From Bacteroides acidifaciens (lineage in GTDB: Bacteria > Bacteroidota > Bacteroidia > Bacteroidales > Bacteroidaceae): DNA of 33,984 bases. This document shows, one piece after another, positions 6,006 to 13,441 of this stretch; positions within the stretch are counted from its first letter, which is position 1, and each line of letters starts with the position of its first letter. The position numbers and the translations under genes are program-made. The stretch is taken from contig NZ_CAEUHO010000007.1 in the NCBI RefSeq assembly GCF_903181435.1, positions 1-33,984 on the forward strand. Direction: 5' to 3'. Under the pieces are notes generated by a model. That model was given only the letters and a program-made list of their open reading frames with translations. It was not told the origin of the DNA and did not search any database.

Positions 6006-6770
6006 ATGGCAAAGGTAATAGCAATCATTAATCACAAAGGCGGTGTCGGCAAGACCGCAACCACCGCCAACTTAGGCGCTGCACTAAAGATGCGTGGGCA
6101 CAAGGTGCTACTCGTTGACATGGATGCACAAGCCAACCTTACGGAAAGCCTAGGCATTTCTACCGAACTGGATAACACGATTTACCAGGCAATGAGAGGG
6201 AAGATGCCATTGCCGATCATCAAGAACGAAGACGGACTGGATATCGTGCCGTCGTGTCTGGATATGTCGGCCATCGAAATGGAAATCATTCAAAAGTACG
6301 CACGGGAGCAGATTGTTCATAAGCTGATTGAACCTATCCGGAATGATTACGATTATATCTTGATTGATTGTCCGCCATCTCTCTCAATCCTCACAATTAA
6401 TGCCATGACCGCAGCGAATTGCGTTATTATACCGGTGGAAGCCGAATATCTGGCAATGAGAGGCATGGGACGTTTGACAAACGTTATCAATGATGTAAAG
6501 TGCAATATGAATCCGGGGCTGTATATTGCCGGGATATTGATTACCCTATATGACGGCCGGAAGAATTTTAATCAAGATATCCGGGATATTATTCGTGAAA
6601 CATTTCAGGGTGACGTATTCGATACGGCCATCCGCAATAATGTTTCGATAGGGGAAGCTACAGCAGCCAAGCATGATATATTCCATTATGCACCCAAATC
6701 ATCCGGAGCTGAAGACTATAACGCTTTTTGTGAAGAGTTTCTGGAACGAGAAAGTAAAAGAATCAATTAA
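6006..6770 (+). CDS. parA: ParA-family partition ATPase
   Basis: A 254-residue small (type Ib-like) ParA/Soj ATPase without an N-terminal DNA-binding domain. The deviant Walker A KGGVGKTATT is at 11-20 with the signature Lys11, Walker A' LLVDMDAQ at 35-42, and Walker B ILIDCPP at 118-124. ParA forms nucleotide-dependent gradients on the nucleoid that move plasmid copies to the cell halves, driven by a centromere-binding partner. The RHH gene 11 bp downstream is the obvious partner. Small ParAs usually do not repress their own promoter; the partner does, and the octad boxes over the promoter are its likely sites. Confidence 0.93.
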   Translation: MAKVIAIINHKGGVGKTATTANLGAALKMRGHKVLLVDMDAQANLTESLGISTELDNTIYQAMRGKMPLPIIKNEDGLDIVPSCLDMSAIEMEIIQKYAREQIVHKLIEPIRNDYDYILIDCPPSLSILTINAMTAANCVIIPVEAEYLAMRGMGRLTNVINDVKCNMNPGLYIAGILITLYDGRKNFNQDIRDIIRETFQGDVFDTAIRNNVSIGEATAAKHDIFHYAPKSSGAEDYNAFCEEFLERESKRIN

Positions 6771-6781
6771 AGAAATTTTGT

Positions 6782-7048
6782 ATGGCAAATAAAAGAGGAA
6801 ATTTGAAAGACAGCATGAAAGAAGGGTTAAGCGCTCTTGTTAACCCAACAGTACCCGTGAATACTCGCGAAGCTGAAGAACCTGCACCTGTTGAGAAGAA
6901 GAGATACAAGACGTGCAACTATGTAACAGACCCCTCTCACCACAGAAGGCTAAAGAACTATGCCACAGATAACGGCATGACACTGCTCGAAGCATTCAAC
7001 GAAGCGATTGACCTTTATCTGAACGATAAAGGCGAAAGATACCAATAA
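6782..7048 (+). CDS. Small ribbon-helix-helix protein, probable centromere-binding partner of ParA
   Basis: An 88-residue protein. The first 40 residues are basic then low-complexity and probably disordered (Asn/Lys/Arg start, Pro/Glu/Val stretch). Residues about 42-85 fit an RHH/MetJ-Arc fold: a beta strand YKTCNYV, helix HHRRLKNYATDNG, then helix LLEAFNEAIDLYLNDK. This architecture matches the partners of small ParAs (ParG, omega), whose flexible N-terminus stimulates the ATPase. Operon position right after parA supports this. RHH dimers read short direct or inverted boxes, which suits the 8-bp-phased ACTAA/TTAGT arrays across 525-5982. The DNA target is inferred. Confidence 0.78.
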   Translation: MANKRGNLKDSMKEGLSALVNPTVPVNTREAEEPAPVEKKRYKTCNYVTDPSHHRRLKNYATDNGMTLLEAFNEAIDLYLNDKGERYQ

Positions 7049-7125
7049 GAAAGATTTATTATACACTAAAAAGTCTTGTTTTGGGTCAACTTACATATCT
7101 ATTTACACCATAAGAATATAGGAAT

Positions 7126-7647
7126 ATGAAGACTAATATTTTGTGTATTTTTGCGTTTCTTCTATTTATGTATGGTTGTACAAGCAAACAGAGGAAAGAA
7201 GCGGTTATCAATAGTAAAAACGATACTACGCAGATTGATGTGATTACTAATTATGAATTAGAGGATTGTAACCTCCTATATACTGAAGCACTGCCCTCAA
7301 ATTATCAGGGAACGGAAATATCCATGAATACAGAATATAAGAGTTATCCATCTGATATACGATACTTATCGATATATGTTTATAACCCAACTAATACCGT
7401 TCTTGATTTCGGTAGAGACTGGATTATTGAAATATGGGATGGGAATAAATGGGAATCACCTAAGATGAAAAAAGATTTAATCTGGTTTAGTGATGGTTTC
7501 TCTATCCCCAAAACACATATCGTTTATTGTTTCAGATATCCAATAGCAGAGTACTATATTTTATCAAAAGGGAAATACCGCATAATTAAGACATTCCACC
7601 AAGATATGAAAGAAGTCCAACTAAAGGCAGAATTTAAGATTGAATAA
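7126..7647 (+). CDS. Lipoprotein with immunoglobulin-like domain
   Basis: A 173-residue lipoprotein: hydrophobic signal segment followed by lipobox FMYGC with Cys18. The mature part alternates beta strands (SIYVYNPTNTVLDFG, WIIEIWDGNKW, FRYPIAEYYILSKGKYRII), the pattern of a bacterial Ig-like beta sandwich in which a strand pair mentions N-T-T/F-G and W-E-S. Function is unknown; it probably sits on the cell surface or periplasmic face of the outer membrane. It lies just after the partition genes but carries its own 77-bp upstream gap. A bidirectional terminator follows. Confidence 0.75.
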   Translation: MKTNILCIFAFLLFMYGCTSKQRKEAVINSKNDTTQIDVITNYELEDCNLLYTEALPSNYQGTEISMNTEYKSYPSDIRYLSIYVYNPTNTVLDFGRDWIIEIWDGNKWESPKMKKDLIWFSDGFSIPKTHIVYCFRYPIAEYYILSKGKYRIIKTFHQDMKEVQLKAEFKIE

Positions 7648-7690
7648 TGCAATCCTTATAAGGATACTAGCATATCAAAATCTTCTTTCA

Positions 7691-7727
7691 AATAAAATCA
7701 CCCCTGCAGTGCAGGAGTGATTTTATT
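7691..7727. terminator. Bidirectional terminator between convergent genes
   Basis: The 17-base arms 7691-7707 and 7711-7727 pair with one mismatch around a short AGT loop, with A/T runs at both ends. It separates the Ig-like lipoprotein gene from the protease gene. Confidence 0.85.
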
Positions 7728-7760
7728 CTTCATACATTTAACAATGCTTTATTTTATTGA

Positions 7761-8936
7761 TTAATACGGAGTTAAAAATAAAGCGTTGTTTATATTATCT
7801 GCCAAGACATATACACCTACATTTTTATTATTGATTTTACCACCTGCCTCGTGAATACCAAGAATATCATAATCATCAGAATATACAATACCACCACTAT
7901 CACCACCTTGGCTATTATAATAAGCAACCGTACAACCACCTATAGAAACTTGCATTCCACTCATTTGACCGCTCGCAGTGTAATTTACCATAGCAACCTT
8001 ACCAGAACTGGTATTATACTTGCCGCTCATATGTGCAGTCTGGCCTTCTGTTAAATAATCAGTGGTAGAATTTAGATAATACATAGTGTTATAAATCATA
8101 GTACCACAGGTGTAACCACTATTTAAAGAACAAAAGGCTGCATCTACTTTACCTCCAATCTGTAATCTTTGACAACGCCCAATAACAGTGGTTGTCTCCC
8201 CAAGGTATAAATCGGCACCTTGATTCTTCATTACATGACCTGAAACTACAACACCATCCATACCATTATACCGTGCTCTGTAACCAACAGAACCATAAGA
8301 ATTCACGCCACCAATAAAACCATTTGCTATTGGACTGCCTGGTTTAATTTCTGAATGAAATTGAAGCGGCTCACTCTTCTCAAATCTTATAGCTGGAGAA
8401 TCAACTATTTTTGCTTTAAATTTTGCAATATTAGTGTCAGAGATATCACTCAACTGAACTATTACTTTATTCTCGCTATTTGATATACCAGCACCATTAA
8501 ACTGTACATCCAATACCTCAGATTGGTTCTCCTCGTTACTGACGAAAGAAGTTATCTGCTCAACCACTCCATTTAATTCATTAAAAGAGTATTTGCATTT
8601 TAAGGTCTTAAAACCATCACCCTTACACCTTTGAACAAACTCACTTTTATCAGTGTTTTCACCCACTGTAAGAATCACTAATGAATCATTATCATTAATA
8701 TATGCGCCTCCATAATAATCAGGATAAGCAACCATAGAAGTTCTAGAAACTTTGTTTCTAAACGATGCCATGAGGTTGGAAGCCAACTGATTTGCATTAG
8801 CATAATCGCCTTTAATACTCCTAGTATCAAGGGGAGTATTAATACCGGATTGAGTATCATCCAGTAAAGGATCAGACGTACATGATACCGCCATCATTCC
8901 AGCAGCAAGTATCAGAAAAAACACATTTCTTCTCAT
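7761..8936 (-). CDS. Streptogrisin-like S1 serine protease, predicted lipoprotein
   Basis: A 391-residue precursor. The signal peptide ends in lipobox AVSC with Cys19. Residues about 45-190 resemble the pro-region of streptogrisin/alpha-lytic-type proteases (segment YSFNELNGVVEQI, then a short beta segment NGAGISNSENKVIVQL). The catalytic domain (about 205-391) carries a full triad: His234 in VVSGHV, Asp265 in KVDAAF and Ser347 in GGDSGG. Four cysteines (255, 269, 277, 335) could form two disulphides. It should be made as a zymogen, exported, lipid-anchored and self-cleaved. Targets are unknown; host proteins, competitor proteins or processing of neighbouring lipoproteins are possible. This S1 subfamily is commoner in Actinobacteria and Firmicutes, which suggests acquisition by transfer. 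Confidence 0.88.
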   Translation of the reverse strand: MRRNVFFLILAAGMMAVSCTSDPLLDDTQSGINTPLDTRSIKGDYANANQLASNLMASFRNKVSRTSMVAYPDYYGGAYINDNDSLVILTVGENTDKSEFVQRCKGDGFKTLKCKYSFNELNGVVEQITSFVSNEENQSEVLDVQFNGAGISNSENKVIVQLSDISDTNIAKFKAKIVDSPAIRFEKSEPLQFHSEIKPGSPIANGFIGGVNSYGSVGYRARYNGMDGVVVSGHVMKNQGADLYLGETTTVIGRCQRLQIGGKVDAAFCSLNSGYTCGTMIYNTMYYLNSTTDYLTEGQTAHMSGKYNTSSGKVAMVNYTASGQMSGMQVSIGGCTVAYYNSQGGDSGGIVYSDDYDILGIHEAGGKINNKNVGVYVLADNINNALFLTPY

Positions 8937-9612
8937 AAGCCTACAATTTAAAATAAAAACTAAATATTAAAAAACAACACACTTACAAATTAGGTATCTT
9001 GAATACTAATTATTTTACTACAAAATTAATGAAAAAACAAGCATAATCCGACAGAAAAAACGATTAAAGCGTACACATACCATCATTGGAAATCAATCAT
9101 TTACACAAAAAACGTACTCATGGGAAATAATTCATCATAAATCCATTAACAGTATAATAGCTCACCAAGAGAATCGAATAGAACGGCTATTCATTATTGA
9201 TGTGACAGTATGACTAAAATTGATTTTTGCATATGCGCTACAGCACAATTAAGAATTGAATACCTGCGTCTTGAAAAGAAGATGTTCAGGCCCTAACAAA
9301 GGTCAAAAGTTTATTAGGAAGGTATTTTTCTAGGAATCCTTGAATATGTCCTGTTTGACTTAAAATTCGGTTCATTGTTATGCGTATTTGATGATACCGG
9401 AAGATGTAACAGAGCTTATTTCTTTAGTAAGATTCCAGCTAATTAATATATTTAAGGATATCCTCTCAAATGCTTGTCTATACATAGCCACATAACCGAC
9501 TGATAATCAGCATATGCTTGTATACGCAAAAGAAATATTCATTTGAACAATATTTAGTATTAATGGCTAACTTTATAGTAAACAAATTCAGTATTAACTA
9601 ACAATAAAGATT
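8937..9612. other. Gene-free AT-rich stretch between protease and lipoprotein genes
   Basis: No convincing gene is visible in this stretch of about 675 bp. A 28-codon frame at 9209-9295 is the longest notable one and has no support. The stretch must hold the leftward promoter of the protease gene and the rightward promoter of the 9613 gene, but no exact TAnnTTTG box was found at a good distance from either. It may be remnant DNA from past insertions. Confidence 0.4.
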
Positions 9613-10074
9613 ATGAAAAAACAGTTCCTATTTTTGTTCCTATTACTAGGATTATGTGGCTGCGCAAACCAGTCTGTGAATGAAGATCAGGCAACGCCAG
9701 TCGAGAACAAGACCGTCACTGCTAAAACGGTTAAGGAGTATATTGAGAGTAATGAATTTATAGACATTCTTCCAGAGCAAGATCAGCAGGAAGCTGCAAC
9801 CCGTTCCATCCAAGACCAGCAAGCTATAAATTATCAAATGATGGCTGTTATGTACCGTTTTTATAAACACTGCACAATGGATGATGCCGGTATTATAACC
9901 TGCCACATAACAAGCGGAGCAGAAATAAATGTATCAGAAGAAGCATTTGAAATGCGAATAAAAGAGATGAATTCATGGAATGACAGAATCAGAGAGAAAA
10001 TTAGCAAAGGGATAAAGTACAAAGTAGTACGAATTGATGATAAATATTTTGAGAACCTTTTAAACTTTAAATAA
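9613..10074 (+). CDS. Small lipoprotein, unknown function
   Basis: A 153-residue protein with a textbook lipoprotein signal (MKKQ, hydrophobic core, LCGC with Cys17). The mature chain is helical and acidic, with a long amphipathic stretch from about 85 to 150. No known domain is recognised. It lies one base before the next gene, so the two are translationally coupled and probably act together at the envelope. Confidence 0.75.
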   Translation: MKKQFLFLFLLLGLCGCANQSVNEDQATPVENKTVTAKTVKEYIESNEFIDILPEQDQQEAATRSIQDQQAINYQMMAVMYRFYKHCTMDDAGIITCHITSGAEINVSEEAFEMRIKEMNSWNDRIREKISKGIKYKVVRIDDKYFENLLNFK

Positions 10075-10075
10075 T

Positions 10076-10564
10076 ATGAAAGCTAGAATATTATCTATTA
10101 TACTATTGTCATTGATAAGTATATCTTTTGTCAAGGCACAATCTTACGTTTTTGGTTTCTCTTATAATAGAAACGTCACTTTCTCTAAAGGGTCAAGAAC
10201 TGATTATCACATGGATAATGGAGAGGGTGGAAATATGATGGTTTGGTCTGTTCAAAATGGCAGCGCTTATGGGTTTGACCTTAGCCCTATTGTCGATGTC
10301 GATTATAGGCAACAATCTTATAGTGTTATCAGTGTGCCGGGAGGCGGTATAGCCAATGATGTATATGAACTCACCAAGACTAACAGAACTAAACCTTATT
10401 TTTGGAACATAAACTTTATTTTCCAATGGGACCAATACGCAGAATCAATAGATAGAAGTGTATATATTGCCTATAATGTTAATGACTGGAATCCGGACGA
10501 TTACAAAGATATCTGGTCAAGAAAAACCAAAGAAGGACAGTCTCAACCTATCATAAAAAAATAA
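10076..10564 (+). CDS. Secreted protein, unknown function
   Basis: A 162-residue protein with a cleavable signal peptide (about 1-21, cut after VKA). The mature part is rich in Tyr, Asn, Ser and Gly with beta-strand patterning, and the C-terminus is basic. No known domain is recognised. The start codon follows the upstream stop by one base, which argues for a coupled two-gene operon with the lipoprotein. It could be a periplasmic or surface partner of that lipoprotein. A strong hairpin follows. Confidence 0.7.
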   Translation: MKARILSIILLSLISISFVKAQSYVFGFSYNRNVTFSKGSRTDYHMDNGEGGNMMVWSVQNGSAYGFDLSPIVDVDYRQQSYSVISVPGGGIANDVYELTKTNRTKPYFWNINFIFQWDQYAESIDRSVYIAYNVNDWNPDDYKDIWSRKTKEGQSQPIIKK

Positions 10565-10588
10565 CCAAAGAAATATTTCTATGCAAAG

Positions 10589-10624
10589 ATCCCACAACCA
10601 CTAGCAAACTAGTGGTTGTGGGAT
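10589..10624 (+). terminator. Hairpin after the secreted-protein operon
   Basis: A perfect 16-bp stem (10589-10604 with 10609-10624) and a CAAA loop. There is no strong U-tract after it, so it may end transcription or only protect the mRNA end. Confidence 0.65.
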
Positions 10625-10687
10625 TGAAAATTAAAAATCCCCCTCACAAACATTAATCAATCTGGTAAATCTCCTTATTGCCAGTGT

Positions 10688-10781
10688 CTGCGTGAACGCA
10701 AAAATACAAATCAAGGCTTCGCCTTACCGCTGGTAGCTGCGTGCAACGCAAATCAACATCAAAGGCTCTGCCTTTACCGCT
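10688..10781. repeat. Imperfect direct repeat of about 44 bp, two copies
   Basis: Copy 1 (10688-10730) and copy 2 (10737-10781) both run CTGCGTG, ACGC, AAATC, then a small hairpin (AAGGC-TTC-GCCTT in one, AAAGGC-TCT-GCCTTT in the other), then ACCGCT. Each copy contains two small hairpins. A leftward open frame through here appears to be an accident of this repeat structure. Confidence 0.6.
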
Positions 10782-10800
10782 TTCCAAAGCGTTTTTTTTG

Positions 10801-10834
10801 GTTCTTTTTTTGGGGCGACTGCCAAAAAAAGAAC
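10801..10834. terminator. Terminator after the SLOG gene
   Basis: A 13-bp stem (10801-10813 with 10822-10834), GTTC then seven Ts then GG and its complement, loop GGCGACTG. It lies 22 bp downstream of the leftward SLOG gene. Confidence 0.75.
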
Positions 10835-10856
10835 TCACCCCACCGCTCGCCATTTC

Positions 10857-11501
10857 TTAAAAAATGTTATCAATCAATATCCCTTTCATTGTCGCCTTGC
10901 GTACCGTGTATGCCGTTCCACCATAAAAAGCCCCATCAAAACAAGCTAGCACCCTGCCGGCATATCTTAAAAGATAATCATTTCGTTTGGTAAAACAGCC
11001 CTCAAAATAAGTGTCTGACAAAATAACGGTTTCATCCGCTTCTTCTAATATTTGATAGTATCGTTTTTGGTCATTCAATGAAAAGCAGGCTTCTTGCCCC
11101 CTGAATGGTACAACAGCAATTAACCGCACACCATCGAATAAAGTTTTTAAGATATTCACTTGCTCGGCTGCCATCAGGTCAAAACCTTCACTCATGCCGC
11201 ACAGATACGTATGATAGCCAGCAACACAAAGCGTATGTAAATGGGTACGGGTTCTCAAAGTAAGCATTTCAAGTATATGCTTATTATTACCTGCGGATGC
11301 TAAAATTCGGGGGGTACGATGCCCCGTAAATGCGACAGAATAAGCCTTTAACCACTGGTTGCGCTGTACTCTGCACTCTTGTAACGTGCTGCCCGTTGCC
11401 TTGAAATACTTCCCGTTCGGGTGCTCATATTGATAACGAAAAATCGTCTCTTCTCCGAAAAGGTCGGAAGTCGTCATTTGATAAGTTTCTACTCCTTGCA
11501 T
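10857..11501 (-). CDS. SLOG-fold (YpsA/DUF1273-like) protein
   Basis: A 214-residue protein. After a 50-residue N-terminal segment comes a Rossmann-like SLOG domain: VAFTGHR (56-62), CGMSEGFDLMAAE (101-113), VVPFRG (130-135), RNDYLL (173-178) and YGGTAYTVRKA (193-203). These are the nucleotide/ligand-binding hallmarks of the YpsA branch. SLOG proteins are thought to sense or process nucleotides or nucleotide sugars and occur in several conflict systems. It is the last gene of a three-gene leftward cassette with a JAB protein and a phosphoribosyltransferase. A second ATG eight codons in could be the start. Confidence 0.82.
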   Translation of the reverse strand: MQGVETYQMTTSDLFGEETIFRYQYEHPNGKYFKATGSTLQECRVQRNQWLKAYSVAFTGHRTPRILASAGNNKHILEMLTLRTRTHLHTLCVAGYHTYLCGMSEGFDLMAAEQVNILKTLFDGVRLIAVVPFRGQEACFSLNDQKRYYQILEEADETVILSDTYFEGCFTKRNDYLLRYAGRVLACFDGAFYGGTAYTVRKATMKGILIDNIF

Positions 11502-11522
11502 CTTGATATACTTTGTAAGAAG

Positions 11523-11540
11523 GGCGGGAAAAATCCCGCC
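11523..11540. terminator. Intercistronic hairpin between JAB and SLOG genes
   Basis: GGCGGGA (11523-11529) pairs with TCCCGCC (11534-11540) around an AAAA loop. It lies in the 54-bp gap between the RadC-like stop and the SLOG start and could attenuate the last gene of the cassette. Confidence 0.5.
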
Positions 11541-11555
11541 TTTCTTTGATTCATC

Positions 11556-12176
11556 CTATACTATTCTACCCTCGTCTGAATAGCTGTAATATTTTTCACC
11601 CTCGTTACCTGCAATTATCACATGGTCAACTAAAGGAATATTCATCACTTTGCCTGCTTTGAAAGCCACTTCCGTTAAGCTGTCATCTTCTCTACTTGGG
11701 CGAATATTACCGGATGGGTGATTATGTACCATTATAAAAGAGGTTGCATCATATTGAACTGCCTGCTTCATTATTACCCTCATATCTGCCGCTGTTCCTG
11801 TTATACCACCGCATGATATACGTACTTTACGAATAACTTTAGAAGCCTGATTCAGCAATATAATCCAAAATTCTTCGGTCTCAATATCACATAGAACGGG
11901 GTACATGAGATTAAAAATATCTATGCTGCTACGAATACTTTTTCGTTCGTCTGCTCCTTCTCTCAATCTCTTATATAGTTCGATGGCTGCATAGGCTACT
12001 TTTTTACGGGCTGGTGTCAACGTCTCCAATAAGTCAGACAAAGAAAAATCTGTTAGCCCCATTGCATCATATTTGCGTTGTTCTTGTTTCATTTTCAGGC
12101 TGTCAGTTAAAGTATATACTAGTTCGCTGTTATCCATTACGCGGAAAGTATCATTAATTTCAAATATAGTTTTCAT
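11556..12176 (-). CDS. RadC-like JAB-domain protein
   Basis: A 206-residue RadC-family protein. The JAMM metal site is complete: HNHPSG gives His151 and His153, Asp164 follows 11 residues later, and the upstream Glu is probably Glu102. The segment GKVMNIPLVDHVII (about 174-187) is typical of RadC. Residues about 45-75 may be a short helical segment in place of the HhH domain of chromosomal RadC. These proteins are common on mobile elements; their exact role is unsettled, with recombination, DNA repair or peptidase-like deconjugation proposed. It lies 7 bp after the phosphoribosyltransferase gene in the same operon. Confidence 0.88.
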   Translation of the reverse strand: MKTIFEINDTFRVMDNSELVYTLTDSLKMKQEQRKYDAMGLTDFSLSDLLETLTPARKKVAYAAIELYKRLREGADERKSIRSSIDIFNLMYPVLCDIETEEFWIILLNQASKVIRKVRISCGGITGTAADMRVIMKQAVQYDATSFIMVHNHPSGNIRPSREDDSLTEVAFKAGKVMNIPLVDHVIIAGNEGEKYYSYSDEGRIV

Positions 12177-12183
12177 AGTCGTA

Positions 12184-12741
12184 TCATTTTAATAAAGTTC
12201 TACCTAAAAAATAACCACCTAAAACGGATGCTCCGAAGCTTTCCAAAGCACACGCAAAACGAGCATAAGAAAAGCCCTTTGTTAGCACATCATCGAAAAC
12301 AAGTACTTTTTTATGGTCAAAAAATGCTCGGTCAAAGCGGATTACCTGCACGCTTTCCACGCTCTTTCCGTTTTTTTTCTCATGAACTGCAAGGCGTGTA
12401 CCTTCAATGCCTACATGGTTGTAACCGTTTATCGTCCCTGCCAAACGACAGACTTCTGCGGAAAAGTCTTTGTATCTCGTTGCATTCTTTTCAGGTGTGG
12501 ATGCTGGAATACAACAAAATACAATATCTCCCGTTGTCGCACCAAACTGCATACGAATTTTTCGGGCTACCATTTCAGCCACTTGCAAACTGCGTTTGCC
12601 GTCTTTAAAGTCCCAAACTAACTTGCGTATATCCCATTCACGGGGGGTTGCTTCGTACTTGGTAGGCAAATAATCAAAAAAGTAGTGCATGAACTTAGAC
12701 CACTGTTCACGGAATTTGGGGTTGTTGCTAATTGTTGCCAT
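12184..12741 (-). CDS. ComF-like phosphoribosyltransferase
   Basis: A 185-residue type I phosphoribosyltransferase fold. The PRPP-binding loop is VLVFDDVLTKGFSYA (146-160), preceded by IPAS (78-81), where the PPi loop lies. The N-terminal 60 residues are extra and aromatic-rich. Such proteins move a phosphoribosyl group between PRPP and a base or an acceptor; ComF-type members take part in DNA uptake and processing. It heads the cassette with JAB and SLOG genes. No clear leftward -7 box was seen upstream. Substrate unknown. Confidence 0.8.
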   Translation of the reverse strand: MATISNNPKFREQWSKFMHYFFDYLPTKYEATPREWDIRKLVWDFKDGKRSLQVAEMVARKIRMQFGATTGDIVFCCIPASTPEKNATRYKDFSAEVCRLAGTINGYNHVGIEGTRLAVHEKKNGKSVESVQVIRFDRAFFDHKKVLVFDDVLTKGFSYARFACALESFGASVLGGYFLGRTLLK

Positions 12742-12803
12742 ATCGCTAAAAATTAAAAGGTTAATACTCGCTTACATCGCTTGCCGCTCCCCCCAGCCAA
12801 TTT

Positions 12804-12972
12804 TTTTCCCTTGACTGATTGAGAACATTGACTTTTAATCTCAGCGGACAGGGTGAATTGCACGATTTAAAAAAGTGGTAAATACTACCCGGAGGGTGGA
12901 GATTTGGCACTTTTTTGAATCTGTTTTCACCCCCGCATACCTTTGTCAATGTTTCAATCAGTTAAGGGAAAA
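12804..12972. repeat. 169-bp element bounded by 28-29-bp inverted repeats
   Basis: The left arm 12804-12832 pairs with 12945-12972 with one mismatch and one extra base. Inside it, 12864-12877 pairs with 12908-12921 (13 of 14), and a short ACCC/GGGT stem caps the structure. The whole folds into one long nested hairpin. It holds no gene. It resembles a MITE or a single-strand origin or recombination site rather than a terminator. Confidence 0.7.
12938..12945 (+). promoter_or_regulatory. Rightward promoter into the non-coding 13-kb region
   Basis: TACCTTTG matches TAnnTTTG exactly, with TTTG at 12914-12917 about 20 bp upstream. The transcript would start near 12952, pass a CCGGCT/AGCCGG hairpin (12991-13004) and cover the 77-bp element, so it predicts a non-coding RNA. 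Confidence 0.6.
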
Positions 12973-13010
12973 TGAAAAAATACCGCTCTCCCGGCTTCAG
13001 CCGGGGTTTT

Positions 13011-13087
13011 GCGTTAGGGATAGAAGAGGAAAGCCCGGAGCTTGCGAGGACTTGAAACGGATAGCCCGGACCTGAAGGGGAACGCCC
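13011..13087 (+). repeat. GC-rich 77-bp element, copy 1
   Basis: It begins GCGTTAGGGATAG and ends GGGGAACGCCC, and is nearly identical to 32423-32498 with only about four differences. It is much more GC-rich than its surroundings and has no coding frame. It lies just downstream of a good rightward promoter and may be part of an RNA. From memory, similar sequences are frequent on Bacteroides mobile elements; this needs a search. Confidence 0.75.
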
Positions 13088-13196
13088 AAATAAAATTTAG
13101 AATTTAAAACTACCCTGAACTAATAAAAATTTCTTAAAAGAGGAAAAATGGCAAGGAAAAGAGCTTTGAATAGTAACATTTCACAAAGAAATTACC

Positions 13197-13204
13197 TACT
13201 TTTG
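13197..13204 (+). promoter_or_regulatory. Promoter -7 box upstream of the TPR regulator leader
   Basis: TACTTTTG matches the consensus. No TTTG lies at ideal distance upstream, so the box is only likely. The transcript would start near 13211 and give a leader of about 230 bases before the regulator gene. Confidence 0.5.
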
Positions 13205-13249
13205 TAGCAGAATGTAGAAAGTACAAATTGTATTTTCATATAGAACGTT

Positions 13250-13392
13250 CCATCCGAGAAGCAAAAAGAGTGGTATCTTTTAAAAATAACAACAACGGAT
13301 GTGTACGCCTGTATCCACATAAGGTACGGGATGCACGTTGTTGTTGTCCGGTAAATACCACTCTCCGGTGCTTTTGACGGCAGACCGTACCT
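13250..13392 (+). promoter_or_regulatory. Long structured 5' leader of the TPR regulator gene
   Basis: AGAGTGGTAT (13267-13276) pairs with 13355-13364, and AACAACAACG (13288-13297) pairs with 13336-13345, giving a long stem of about 98 bases. AGGTACGG (13322-13329) in its apical part is complementary to CCGTACCT (13385-13392) downstream, and CATCCG (13251-13256) is complementary to CGGATG (13296-13301). These pairings cannot all form at once except as a pseudoknot, so the leader may switch states. No known riboswitch class is recognised. Confidence 0.6.
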
Positions 13393-13441
13393 CTATGCAG
13401 GGTATAAAGTCTTAATATGGAATACCTAACTACTATAAATA

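Noticed and set aside
9209..9295. 28-codon frame in the 8.9-9.6 kb gap
   Set aside because: No start signal, no domain, composition not convincing.
10653..10853. Leftward 66-residue frame after the SLOG gene
   Set aside because: It runs through the tandem hairpin repeats and the terminator; basic, low-complexity product, no start context.
12761..13075. Short frames on both strands over the 169-bp inverted repeat
   Set aside because: They follow the repeat arms and the GC-rich element; no start signals or domains.
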